This document shows, one piece after another, positions 54,565-62,379 of a DNA stretch of 64,000 nucleotides. The notes below the pieces were generated by a model. It was not told the origin of the DNA. It did not search any database and was given only the letters and a program-made list of their open reading frames with translations. A program made the position numbers and the translations under genes. How positions within the stretch are numbered: position 1 is the first letter of the stretch; the number at the start of each line of letters is the position of its first letter. The DNA is from CAZUAQ01 sp964618455 (GTDB taxonomy: Bacteria > Planctomycetota > Phycisphaerae > UBA1845 > PWPN01), in NCBI GenBank assembly GCA_964618455.1, contig CAZUAQ010000001.1, positions 186,001 through 250,000 of the forward strand. Reading direction: 5' to 3'.

Positions 54565-55152
54565 ATGAAACCTTATTCTCACAGCATCCGCCGACGTGTG
54601 TCGCCCATGATGCTTGCGTTGGCCCTTCTCCTGGCGGGATTCTCCGGTTGCGGCGAACCCCAGGGAGGTACGACGCGGGCCCCGGATCAGATCACCGATC
54701 CGGAAGCACGACGTGTGTTCGAGATGCCCACCGACCCGAACATCCTCGAGGTCGGCCATTTCTACGCGCAGCACCGCCACTGGATCTGGAACGCCGATTT
54801 CTCCCGCGTTCGGGGAACACGGATCAGCGCGCTTTACCTCTACAACGAAACGAAGAAAGGCGTATTTGGAGAAGGGATCATCCGCCCGCGCCTGTATCTG
54901 CTCGAGCGTGTCGAGGGTGGTGGCAAGCAGCCGCTCTTACTGAAGGAATGGGAGTTTGATGTCGATACCGCCCGGCAGTTCCGTGTGATCCGGCCATCGA
55001 TCCAGGGTTACGGCTACGGGCTTCCGCTTTACTGGGATGATCTCGACTTGAGCGACAAGGAAATCCGTATCGTCGTTACGTTTGAGCGTCCTGACGGGGT
55101 CGACATCCCGTCCAGCAAGAAGGACTTGATCGTGCCCGCCGGAAACTTCTGA
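54565..55152 (+). CDS. lipoprotein closing the secretion operon
   Basis: A 195-residue probable lipoprotein. A basic start (MKPYSHSIRRR) and hydrophobic stretch end in LAGFSGC, a plausible lipobox. The mature part is a beta-rich domain I do not recognise, containing YAQHRHWIWNADFSRVRGTRISALYLYN and GVFGEGIIRPRLYLLER. Its position 76 bases after gspD invites comparison with pilotins, the small lipoproteins that take secretins to the outer membrane, but no pilotin homology can be shown from sequence. Confidence 0.6.
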   Translation: MKPYSHSIRRRVSPMMLALALLLAGFSGCGEPQGGTTRAPDQITDPEARRVFEMPTDPNILEVGHFYAQHRHWIWNADFSRVRGTRISALYLYNETKKGVFGEGIIRPRLYLLERVEGGGKQPLLLKEWEFDVDTARQFRVIRPSIQGYGYGLPLYWDDLDLSDKEIRIVVTFERPDGVDIPSSKKDLIVPAGNF

Positions 55153-55193
55153 TCGCCTGCACCATCTCGCGGCGTTCGCTGCGGGGCGATTTT
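55151..55193 (+). terminator. possible terminator of the secretion operon
   Basis: ATCGCC (near 55152) and GGCGAT (near 55185) can pair around inner GC-rich stems, followed by four T. It lies in the 46-base gap between the lipoprotein stop and the convergent iscX stop. Confidence 0.45.
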
Positions 55194-55198
55194 CCCGC

Positions 55199-55408
55199 TC
55201 AGTCCGCGTCTTCCCGTTCTTCCATCCAGGCCATCTGGATCGCCTCGAGCTTCGCTTCGTTCGACGCCTTGGGGTCGTCGTCGAAATCTTCCAGGTCACA
55301 GACCCACTGGTGCAGGTCGGTAAAGCGCACCTCGAGCGGATTCTGATCGGGCATCTTTTCGAACAGGGCCAGCGCGATATCTTCGCTGTCGGTCCATTTG
55401 AGTTTCAT
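55199..55408 (-). CDS. iscX: ISC-associated protein IscX
   Basis: A 69-residue protein matching IscX (YfhJ): MKLKWTDSEDIALALFE, then EVRFTDLHQWVCDLEDFDDD and NEAKLEAIQMAWMEE. IscX is an acidic helical protein that binds IscS and iron and tunes cluster assembly. GGGAGAAGAG precedes the start; an adjacent ATG one codon upstream is possible. It is the last gene of the ISC operon and converges on the secretion lipoprotein gene. Confidence 0.93.
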   Translation of the reverse strand: MKLKWTDSEDIALALFEKMPDQNPLEVRFTDLHQWVCDLEDFDDDPKASNEAKLEAIQMAWMEEREDAD

Positions 55409-55466
55409 CATCTCTTCTCCCGTCGACGGGGCGCGAATCACGCCGGCATTCAAGGCAGTCCGCCAC

Positions 55467-55883
55467 TCAGTCCTGCGGCACACCCTCGCGCGACAGATTC
55501 CGGTTCCATTCCGGGATCTCCACGACGATGTTCTTCGTACCGTCCGGCACGCACTGGCAGCCGAGTCGCGACAGGGCGGTCAGTCCCGCCGCCTCATCAA
55601 GCTGGTCGTCCTCGTCCTCCGTCGACTCGTTGCACGTATCGGAACCTTCGCGCACCACGACATGGCACGTCGAGCAGGCGCACACGCCCCCGCAGGCATG
55701 ATCCAGTTCGACCCCATGGGCCATCGCGATGTCCAGGATGCTTCCCGGCAGGCCGTGATCGTCGTACGGGATCTTCTCGGGATCCACCTCGATGGTCACA
55801 TCCATCGGCTTGAACGTGATCGTGTACTTCTGCGTCGGCAGCTTCAGCTCCGCGTCGTCAATGTAGGGGTTCTGTCCACCCAT
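55467..55883 (-). CDS. fdx: ISC-type [2Fe-2S] ferredoxin
   Basis: A 138-residue ferredoxin with the ISC pattern C-x5-C-x2-C-x35-C: Cys64, Cys70, Cys73 and Cys109 (HACGGVCACSTCHVVV and RLGCQC). It supplies electrons for cluster assembly on IscU. An N-terminal extension of about 20 residues (MGGQNPYIDDAELK) precedes the beta-grasp fold and a short acidic segment lies between the third and fourth cluster cysteines. GAGGAG is 7 bases before the ATG. It lies between hscA and iscX. Confidence 0.92.
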   Translation of the reverse strand: MGGQNPYIDDAELKLPTQKYTITFKPMDVTIEVDPEKIPYDDHGLPGSILDIAMAHGVELDHACGGVCACSTCHVVVREGSDTCNESTEDEDDQLDEAAGLTALSRLGCQCVPDGTKNIVVEIPEWNRNLSREGVPQD

Positions 55884-55969
55884 CGTCATTCTCCTCATCC
55901 GCCGGGCGAGAGACCATTCCTCGCCGTCATCCTCATCATAGCCTACTCAATCACAAAGTGTTCGTTCAG

Positions 55970-58021
55970 TTACTGATCTTCACGCAGCGTCCGCGAAATC
56001 GCCATCTCCGCCAGCGGCACCGTCGCGTGATCGAATTCATTCAGCGCCTTGTGCAGGGCTTCGGCATCCGCGCTGGTTTCCGCCATCGACCGCAACGCGC
56101 GGATCGACGTCTCGTACGCTTCCCGCTGTGCCGGATCCAGTTCCTCTCCCATCCGCGCGAGCATCTTCTCGGCCTTGTCGGTGTCGAATGCCACCTGGTT
56201 CCGCAGGTCGATCAACCGGTGGGCCGTCATGTCCTCCCGGGCGAATTCGTATGCCTCGCGTTCCATGCGGTTCACCTCATCGGAGGTCAACCCGTGTGAC
56301 GGCACGATCTGGATTGACGCCTCCTGGTCGCTTCGCTCTTCGCGGGCCGAGACGTTCAGGATCCCGTTCTCGTCGACGAGAAACGTCACCCGGATCTTCG
56401 GGAGACCCGCCGGCATCGGGGGTATCCCGCGCAGTTCGAACTCGCCCAGGCTCCGGCAGTCCTTCGCCAATTCGCGCTCGCCCTGCAACACGTTGATCTT
56501 CACGTTGGATTGCCCGTCCACGAAGGTGCTGAACATTTCCGAAGCGTGGCAGGGGACGCGTGAATTCCGGAGGATAAGCTTGCCCATGGCTCCGCCCATC
56601 GTTTCGATACCGAGCGACAACGGGATCACGTCCAGCAGAAGGGTGTCGCGCCGCATCCCCGCCAGGATGCTCGCCTGCACGGCGGCGCCCAGGGCCACGA
56701 CTTCATCCGGGTTCAATGCCGTGTACGGCTGCCGGCGAAACACCTCACCGACCCGTTGCCGCACCAAGGGGATCCGCGTGGACCCGCCCACCAGCACGAC
56801 CTGGTCGATGGCGTCGGCCTTGAGTTTCGCGTTGCGCAGCGCCTGTTTGCACGACTCCACGGTCTTCTTCACCCAAGGGGCGATCATGCCCTCGAATTCG
56901 TCGCGCGTGAGCGTACGCCGGTACACCCGATCCGAGCCGAGGTCGATCTCGATGGGGGCTTCCTGCTCGGTGCTCAGGCGCACCTTGACGTTCTCGGCGA
57001 AACTGCGAATCGCCTGTTTTGTCGAGGGGGAGTCGATATCGAGACCGTACTGCTCGCGGATTTCGCGAAGGACCAGCCCGATGATCTCGCGATCCAGATC
57101 GTCTCCGCCCAGCGACGTGTTGCCGTGCGTGCTCATGACCTCGAACACACCATCCACGAGCCGCAGAATCGATACGTCGAATGTGCCGCCGCCGAGGTCA
57201 TACACCGCCACCGTGGCGTCCTCGATGTTGCCCGAACCGGTGCGGCGGAGATCGTTGGAATGCGAGGCGTCGGATTCAGGCGCCTCGGACGTCGAACACG
57301 ATCCCGCCAGGGGCAACGCGCCATGCGCCTGCGCTCCCGGAGCAGATCGCTTTTCCAGTTGCCCCTTCACACCCAGCCCATAGGCCAGGGCGGCGGCCGT
57401 CGGCTCGTTCACCACGCGCACGACCTCGAGTCCGGCAATCCGCCCGGCGTCACGGGTCGCCTGCCGCTGCGCATCATCGAAGTACGCCGGGACGGTGATG
57501 ACCGCCTTGACCACGTCGCATCCCAGTTCCGATTCGGCGCGTCTCTTCAACTCGCGGAGGATGATGGCACTGAGTTCCGGCGGTGTCATCAAACGATCGT
57601 GTATCTTCACGGCGGCGATGTCGCGGCGTTCGTCGGGTGAACTGTTTCCGGCGACGCTTTCGCTGCCGGTGCGCTTGACAACCGCATACGGAAGGTGATT
57701 CAGTTCGCCGGAAGCCTGGAGTTCATCGAAGCCCCGACCCATCATCCGTTTTACGGAGAAGATCGTCGACTCGGGATTCTCGACGGCATGTTGCTTGGCG
57801 TCGAATCCGATGCTCACCCGGCCATCCGCGTCGAAGGCCATGAACGAAGGAACGCACGATTCACCCTGCGCGTCTCGCAGGACGCGCGGGCCCTTCTCGT
57901 CGCAGACCGCCACGAGCGAGTTCGTCGTGCCGAGGTCGATGCCGATGATGGGTTCCGGTGTCGTCGTCATGGGGCTCGTCGGTGTCGATGATTCAGGCAT
58001 AGGGAAAGGAGCGGCGTTCAA
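55970..58021 (-). CDS. hscA: ISC Hsp70 chaperone HscA
   Basis: An Hsp70-family ATPase of 683 residues, the chaperone that with HscB releases clusters from IscU. The ATPase motifs are IGIDLGTTNSLVAV, AVITVPAYFDDAQRQATRDAG, NEPTAAALAYGLG and VYDLGGGTFDVSIL. An insertion of roughly 45 residues, Ser/Gly/Ala-rich (SAPGAQAHGALPLAGSC...), splits the ATPase domain just before the last motif. The substrate domain (EFELRGIPPMPAGLPKIRVTF) and a short C-terminal lid follow. The TTG at 58021 overlaps the hscB stop by four bases; an ATG at 58000 is the alternative. Confidence 0.92.
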   Translation of the reverse strand: MNAAPFPMPESSTPTSPMTTTPEPIIGIDLGTTNSLVAVCDEKGPRVLRDAQGESCVPSFMAFDADGRVSIGFDAKQHAVENPESTIFSVKRMMGRGFDELQASGELNHLPYAVVKRTGSESVAGNSSPDERRDIAAVKIHDRLMTPPELSAIILRELKRRAESELGCDVVKAVITVPAYFDDAQRQATRDAGRIAGLEVVRVVNEPTAAALAYGLGVKGQLEKRSAPGAQAHGALPLAGSCSTSEAPESDASHSNDLRRTGSGNIEDATVAVYDLGGGTFDVSILRLVDGVFEVMSTHGNTSLGGDDLDREIIGLVLREIREQYGLDIDSPSTKQAIRSFAENVKVRLSTEQEAPIEIDLGSDRVYRRTLTRDEFEGMIAPWVKKTVESCKQALRNAKLKADAIDQVVLVGGSTRIPLVRQRVGEVFRRQPYTALNPDEVVALGAAVQASILAGMRRDTLLLDVIPLSLGIETMGGAMGKLILRNSRVPCHASEMFSTFVDGQSNVKINVLQGERELAKDCRSLGEFELRGIPPMPAGLPKIRVTFLVDENGILNVSAREERSDQEASIQIVPSHGLTSDEVNRMEREAYEFAREDMTAHRLIDLRNQVAFDTDKAEKMLARMGEELDPAQREAYETSIRALRSMAETSADAEALHKALNEFDHATVPLAEMAISRTLREDQ

Positions 58022-58644
58022 TCCTCATCAGCGGGCAACTGTTCCAGGAGGTTGTTCCAGTACTTGATCGTGTTCAGCGCGTGCCTGAGTGAGGCGAAAA
58101 CCTCTTCTCCGCGCGAAGGCAGCTCGCGGCACTGTTGGGCGATCTCATCCATGGTGGCCTGTTGCCGCGACTCCACCTGCTTGCGCATGGCCAGCAGCGT
58201 GGCGCGGTCATCAACGGATTCGGCCTCCTCGACCTCTTCCCGCAGCATCATGACTTCGCCCAGAACGTTGCCCGGGACGGTCTTGTCCTCGGCTGCCGAG
58301 GGGCCGCCGCTGAGTTTCAGCAGGTACGACGCTCGCTGGACGGGATCTTTCAGCGTCTCGTAAGCCTCGTTGAGTTCGGCGTTGATCTGTAAGACATTCT
58401 GCCGAAGCGTCTCCGACCCGCTCCCGCTCGTGACGTCGGGATGCGTCGCGCGGGCCAGGGCCAGGTACTTGCGATGCAGGCCCGAAGTATCGAGGTCATA
58501 GGCGCGCGGCAGTCCGAAGAGTTCGAAGTAGTCGTGATCGCGAGCACCCTCCAGGTTGAGCGCGCCGCAATTCGTGCAGCAGAGCGGGGATTCCATGTGC
58601 TGGCTGCACTCATGGCAAAGGGTCGGTAGAGAGGTATTACTCAT
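58018..58644 (-). CDS. hscB: ISC J-domain cochaperone HscB
   Basis: A 208-residue HscB. An N-terminal zinc-binding segment with CHECSQHMESPLCCTNCGAL precedes a J domain (YFELFGLPRAYDLDTSGLHRKYLALARATHPDVTS) whose HPD tripeptide is intact. A C-terminal helical domain (about 120-208) should bind IscU. Bacterial HscB usually lacks the zinc ribbon, which resembles the eukaryotic HSCB N-terminus. I chose the ATG at 58644 with AAGGATG just upstream; the frame extends upstream without support. Confidence 0.9.
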   Translation of the reverse strand: MSNTSLPTLCHECSQHMESPLCCTNCGALNLEGARDHDYFELFGLPRAYDLDTSGLHRKYLALARATHPDVTSGSGSETLRQNVLQINAELNEAYETLKDPVQRASYLLKLSGGPSAAEDKTVPGNVLGEVMMLREEVEEAESVDDRATLLAMRKQVESRQQATMDEIAQQCRELPSRGEEVFASLRHALNTIKYWNNLLEQLPADED

Positions 58645-58814
58645 AAGACATCCTTCGCTCCCGTATAGTCTCGGTCGGAGACCCGCTCGACCGAAGATGA
58701 CAAGAGCGGCCCGCGTGCACGCGCCGTGGCGACGAGGCGAGCACGCGGGCCGTATCTTCATTGATCCGCATCACCCGGGCGAAAGGGTCCGAGGTTCGGA
58801 CGATTGCGCAAGGC

Positions 58815-59147
58815 TCAGGCGGTAAAGCTGCTGCCGCAACCACAGGACGAGGTCGCGTTCGGGTTGTTGAACACGAACCCGCGGCCCATCATCTCGTCCT
58901 TGAAATCCAGCGACACACCGTTGAGATAGAGATAGCTCTTCGGATCACAGATCATTTTGATGCCGTGAATCTCGAACTCTTCGTCATGATCGGTCTTGCT
59001 TTCGGTCAGGTCGAGCGAGTAGCTGAATCCGCTGCATCCGCCGCCTTTGACTCCCAGGCGCAGGAAGGTGTTGTTCGGATCGAGGCTTTGCTGATCCAGA
59101 ATCGTCTTGACTTCCTGTGCCGCACGTTCCGTGAGTTCCAATGCCAT
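58815..59147 (-). CDS. iscA: A-type iron-sulfur carrier IscA
   Basis: A 110-residue A-type carrier with all three ligands: Cys38 in GVKGGGCSGFSYSL, and Cys102 and Cys104 in the terminal SSCGCGSSF. It delivers [4Fe-4S] or [2Fe-2S] clusters to apoproteins. AGGAG lies 7 bases before the ATG at 59147. It sits between iscU and hscB in the operon; the gap to hscB is about 170 bases, the widest in the cluster, with no gene seen. Confidence 0.93.
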   Translation of the reverse strand: MALELTERAAQEVKTILDQQSLDPNNTFLRLGVKGGGCSGFSYSLDLTESKTDHDEEFEIHGIKMICDPKSYLYLNGVSLDFKDEMMGRGFVFNNPNATSSCGCGSSFTA

Positions 59148-59255
59148 CTTTAAACTCCTGATCGTTGGATCCGATTTCCCTGTTTTCACGTCACTCGTAC
59201 GTGATGCCCGTTGGCTCATCATACTCTTTCGGGCTGGATGCCGTACAGCTTGAGC

Positions 59256-59666
59256 TTACGAGTTCGTCCCCGCCGCGACACCCTGGGATTCCTTTTTCTT
59301 CTTGAGGTCCGAAATCGCCGCACGCACCGCGTCTTCAGCCAGGACGCTGCAGTGGATCTTCACCGGCGGAAGTGACAACTCCTTGACGATCTCGGTGTTC
59401 TTGATCTGCAAGGCCTCGTCCAGGGTCTTGCCCTTGACCCACTCGGTGGCCAGCGAGCTGCTCGCGATCGCGCTGCCGCAACCGAAGGTCTTGAACTTGG
59501 CGTCCACGATCCGCTCGTTCTCGTCGATCTGAATCTGCAGCTTCATCACGTCACCGCACTCCGGAGCACCGACGACGCCGGTGCCCACCTGGGCGGAATC
59601 CCGCTGAAGCGAGCCGATGTTTCGTGGGTTGTTGTAATGATCCAGAACTTTTTCACTGTATGCCAT
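59256..59666 (-). CDS. iscU: iron-sulfur scaffold IscU
   Basis: A 136-residue scaffold with Cys37 (VGAPECGDV), Cys63 (FKTFGCGSAI) and Cys106, plus the Asp39 in the first motif. The HscA-recognition motif LPPVK (residues 99-103) is intact and followed by IHCSVLAEDA. Clusters are built here with sulfur from IscS and released by HscA/HscB. GGGAG precedes the ATG. A basic C-terminal extension of about 15 residues ends the protein. Confidence 0.96.
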   Translation of the reverse strand: MAYSEKVLDHYNNPRNIGSLQRDSAQVGTGVVGAPECGDVMKLQIQIDENERIVDAKFKTFGCGSAIASSSLATEWVKGKTLDEALQIKNTEIVKELSLPPVKIHCSVLAEDAVRAAISDLKKKKESQGVAAGTNS

Positions 59667-59801
59667 GATTCGTACTCCCGTTCTGCAATAAGGGCACGCG
59701 AAGTCGCGTACCATCATCATTCATTTTAGGCGTTTTCCGCTTATTCTTCACATGGGCGCCGTGGCCCACGTGCGTCTTTGGCCGCTCGGGCGCATCCCGT
59801 C

Positions 59802-61016
59802 TCAGTGATGCGCCCACTCCACAGTGCTCAGGTCGATGCCTTCCTGGGCCATCTCGTACAGCGGGCTCATCTCCCGAAGCTTGTTGACCGTCTGCACGAC
59901 CTTCTGCACCGTCTCATCGATCTCATCCTTGGTGGTGAATCGCCCCAGGCTGAACCGGATCGAACTGTGTGCCAGATCCTCACCCACGCCCAGGGACTTC
60001 AACACGTAGCTGGGCTCCAGCGAAGCACTCGTGCACGCCGATCCGCTCGAGACCGCAATATTGTCGAAGCCCATCATCAGCGACTCGCCTTCCACATACG
60101 CGAAGCTGACGTTGAGCGTGTTCGGCAGCATATTATCCGGATCACCATTCAGATAGATCTCGTCCAGTTGCGAGCGCAACCCGTCCCACATGTAATCACG
60201 CAGTTCGCGAAGACGCTTGGATTCACTCTCCATCTCCGTGGCGGCAATCTCAGCCGCCGCTCCGAGGCCGACGATACCCGGGACGTTCAGCGTGCCGGAA
60301 CGCATGCCACGCTCGTGACCGCCTCCGTGCAGCACCGCCTCACAACGGACGCGGGGCTTCTTCCGGCGGACGTAGAGTGCGCCGACGCCCTTGGGACCGT
60401 AGATCTTGTGACCCGAGCAACTGAGCAGATCGATCCCCATCGCGTTGACGTCGATCGGAATCTTGCCGAAGGCCTGTGTTGCATCGGTATGGAAGATGAT
60501 TCCCTTTTCCTTGCACAGCGCGCCGATCTCGGACATCGGCTGAATCGTGCCGATCTCGTTGTTCGCGAACATGATGGAGATCAGGATCGTGTCGTCGCAC
60601 ACCGCCTCCTGCAACTGCTGGAAGTTGATGCGGCCGTTCTTTTCCACCGGCAGGTACGTCACCCGGAAGCCTTCCTGCTCGAGATACTTGCACGGGTCGA
60701 TCACCGCCTTATGCTCGGTGACCTGGGTGATGATATGTTTGCCTTTGTCGCGGTACATGTGGGCCGTGCCCTTGACCGCGATGTTGTTACTCTCGGTGGC
60801 GCCGCTGGTCCAGATGATTTCCTTCGGGCTCGCACCGATCAGGGTGGCCACCTGTTCACGCGCCTTCTCCACACCGTCTTCCGCTTCCCAGCCGAAGCTG
60901 TGATTGCGGCTGGCAGCGTTGCCGTACCTGTCCTTCAGGTAGGGCATCATCACATCAAGTACGCGTGGATCCAGGGGCGAAGTTGCATTGTTGTCCAGGT
61001 AAATCCTCGTCTTCAC
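59802..61016 (-). CDS. iscS: cysteine desulfurase IscS
   Basis: A 404-residue pyridoxal-phosphate enzyme that transfers cysteine sulfur to IscU. It has LDNNATSPLDPRVLD at the start, ATESNNIAVKG, the lysine in CSGHKIYGPKGVGALYV, and the active-site cysteine in SSGSACTSASLEPSYVL. The start is GTG at 61016 with AAGGAG 9 bases upstream. It lies between iscR and iscU in the operon. Confidence 0.97.
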   Translation of the reverse strand: MKTRIYLDNNATSPLDPRVLDVMMPYLKDRYGNAASRNHSFGWEAEDGVEKAREQVATLIGASPKEIIWTSGATESNNIAVKGTAHMYRDKGKHIITQVTEHKAVIDPCKYLEQEGFRVTYLPVEKNGRINFQQLQEAVCDDTILISIMFANNEIGTIQPMSEIGALCKEKGIIFHTDATQAFGKIPIDVNAMGIDLLSCSGHKIYGPKGVGALYVRRKKPRVRCEAVLHGGGHERGMRSGTLNVPGIVGLGAAAEIAATEMESESKRLRELRDYMWDGLRSQLDEIYLNGDPDNMLPNTLNVSFAYVEGESLMMGFDNIAVSSGSACTSASLEPSYVLKSLGVGEDLAHSSIRFSLGRFTTKDEIDETVQKVVQTVNKLREMSPLYEMAQEGIDLSTVEWAHH

Positions 61017-61138
61017 GACACGTTTCTCCTTGTAACTTCAGCCACTTTCCGTGACGTCATCTCATACCTGTTATTCGTCTCATTCGGTGCCACCGCGCCT
61101 CTCCGGGGCCGACCACACTCCTGTCGGTGACCCACCGA

Positions 61139-61813
61139 TCATGTCAGCGAGGCGGAGCACCGTTCGCCTTTCTCGGAAACCGACAGCTTGCCCGACACGG
61201 CACGATCCAGAGAGATCGTGCTTTCCGAAGTATCGTTCGAGGACTCACCGGCCGAAACCGTGCAGCCTTCCGCTACGTCCGCAAGTGTGACTTCGCGAAC
61301 AAAGTCAACCAGCTTATCCTGAATGCGGCGGATCGGGAGTCGCACCGGACAGGTGCACACCAGATCGCAACCGCTTTTCTTCGGGGATCCGTCTACGGCA
61401 TCGTTGTCCCGTTCAGAAGAATCATCCGAGCGAGAAGCACGGACGGCGTCATCCATTTTCACGTCGTCCGGCGAATCGTTGCTCGCCGAAGGTGTGTCCG
61501 CCTGATCACCAGATTCCAGGCTGTGGCCGTGATCGATGCACTGAACCAGTTGAATCGGTCCTTCCACCGCCTGAATAATGTCGTAGAGGGTAATGCTTTC
61601 GGCATCTTCGGCAAGTTCGTATCCGCCTCGCGGCCCTCGGATCGATTTTGCTAACCCTTGCTGGCTCAGCAATTTAAGAACATTCATCAGCAGGGGCAGG
61701 GGAAGTCCATAGAGCGTAGCAATTTCCCGGGCGCTGACACATGTTCCCTTGCAATGCGAAAGATGCGTCAAAGCGATGAGGGCATAGTCTGTTTTGCGAG
61801 TCAGCGTCAACAT
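61139..61813 (-). CDS. iscR: Rrf2-family regulator IscR, with a long insert
   Basis: A 224-residue Rrf2 regulator, first gene of the operon and its probable repressor. The winged helix is MLTLTRKTDYALIALTHLSH, then GLPLPLLMNVLKLLSQQGL, and SIRGPRGGYELA. The cluster-binding cysteines are split: one in QLVQCIDHG (about residue 95), then, after an Asp/Ser-rich insert of about 58 residues, three in SGCDLVCTCPVRLPI. A helix RRIQDKLVDFVREVTLADV follows, as in the family. A tail of about 40 residues extends past it. IscR proteins are usually about 150-165 residues. Confidence 0.9.
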   Translation of the reverse strand: MLTLTRKTDYALIALTHLSHCKGTCVSAREIATLYGLPLPLLMNVLKLLSQQGLAKSIRGPRGGYELAEDAESITLYDIIQAVEGPIQLVQCIDHGHSLESGDQADTPSASNDSPDDVKMDDAVRASRSDDSSERDNDAVDGSPKKSGCDLVCTCPVRLPIRRIQDKLVDFVREVTLADVAEGCTVSAGESSNDTSESTISLDRAVSGKLSVSEKGERCSASLT

Positions 61814-61852
61814 GCGTCATGAGACTCCTCGAGACCCTGTCATTCCGCAGGT

Positions 61853-61881
61853 AATATAGCACCGTAGAGGTACGGTTTCAA
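61853..61881 (-). promoter_or_regulatory. promoter of the ISC operon
   Basis: On the minus strand TTGAAA (61881-61876) and TATATT (61858-61853) are separated by exactly 17 bases. This is close to a consensus sigma70-type promoter and is 40-70 bases upstream of iscR. Confidence 0.75.
61861..61876. promoter_or_regulatory. perfect dyad in the ISC promoter, candidate IscR operator
   Basis: ACCGTA and TACGGT are perfect reverse complements around a 4-base centre (GAGG). The dyad fills the spacer between the -35 and -10 boxes, exactly where a repressor would block RNA polymerase. It lies beside an Rrf2 regulator gene, so autoregulation is the simplest reading. Confidence 0.6.
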
Positions 61882-62161
61882 GGCGAAATCGTACTGATTG
61901 GGTGCCATTAATCAGGCATGACCTCATCGCCGAATCGGTGCTGTTTCCGGGGAGTCAATGGCGGCTGACGGGCACTGAAGTCGCATGTTTCGAAGAGTCC
62001 GGAGAATCGACAGGAAAACTGGGAATCAGCGATCGTGGATGAAGAAGCTCCTGGCCGATAACTGCTATTTGTAGGGCTCGGAGCCCAATGAGCACAAGAT
62101 ATGGCACTTCAGTCCGATAAACCGGTAGGCCAGGGATGCATCAAAAAACGCAGAATTCCAT
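61882..62161. other. intergenic region between iscR and the unassigned frame
   Basis: No gene, strong hairpin or recognisable RNA is visible here. It has lower GC content than the flanking genes and is probably the upstream region shared by the ISC operon and the plus-strand unit beginning at about 62162. Confidence 0.45.
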
Positions 62162-62190
62162 TTGACGTTTGGTAGGAGTTAGGGTACACT
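62162..62190 (+). promoter_or_regulatory. candidate sigma70-type promoter
   Basis: TTGACG at 62162-62167 (five of six) and TACACT at 62185-62190 (four of six) are separated by 17 bases. It lies about 190 bases upstream of the long stop-free frame and could drive that frame and lexA. Confidence 0.5.
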
Positions 62191-62379
62191 TAGACCGTAC
62201 AAAATACGAACATTCGATGGCTTCAGGGAGGAGGCCTGCACAAAGCTCGATCTTCTTGGGCGAAGCAACTCAGGGTCGCGGAGAAGCCCGATCCGGATCA
62301 GCGTCACTCGAGAAGGATGAGCAACTCAGATCGAACGACAGGTCGGAGATGACCCGCTCGCTCGTGCAAGGAGGCAGTG

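Noticed and set aside
54565..55152. Pilotin (GspS-like) for the secretin
   Set aside because: Only position and the lipoprotein signal suggest it; the mature domain shows no pilotin-like pattern, so no function was assigned.
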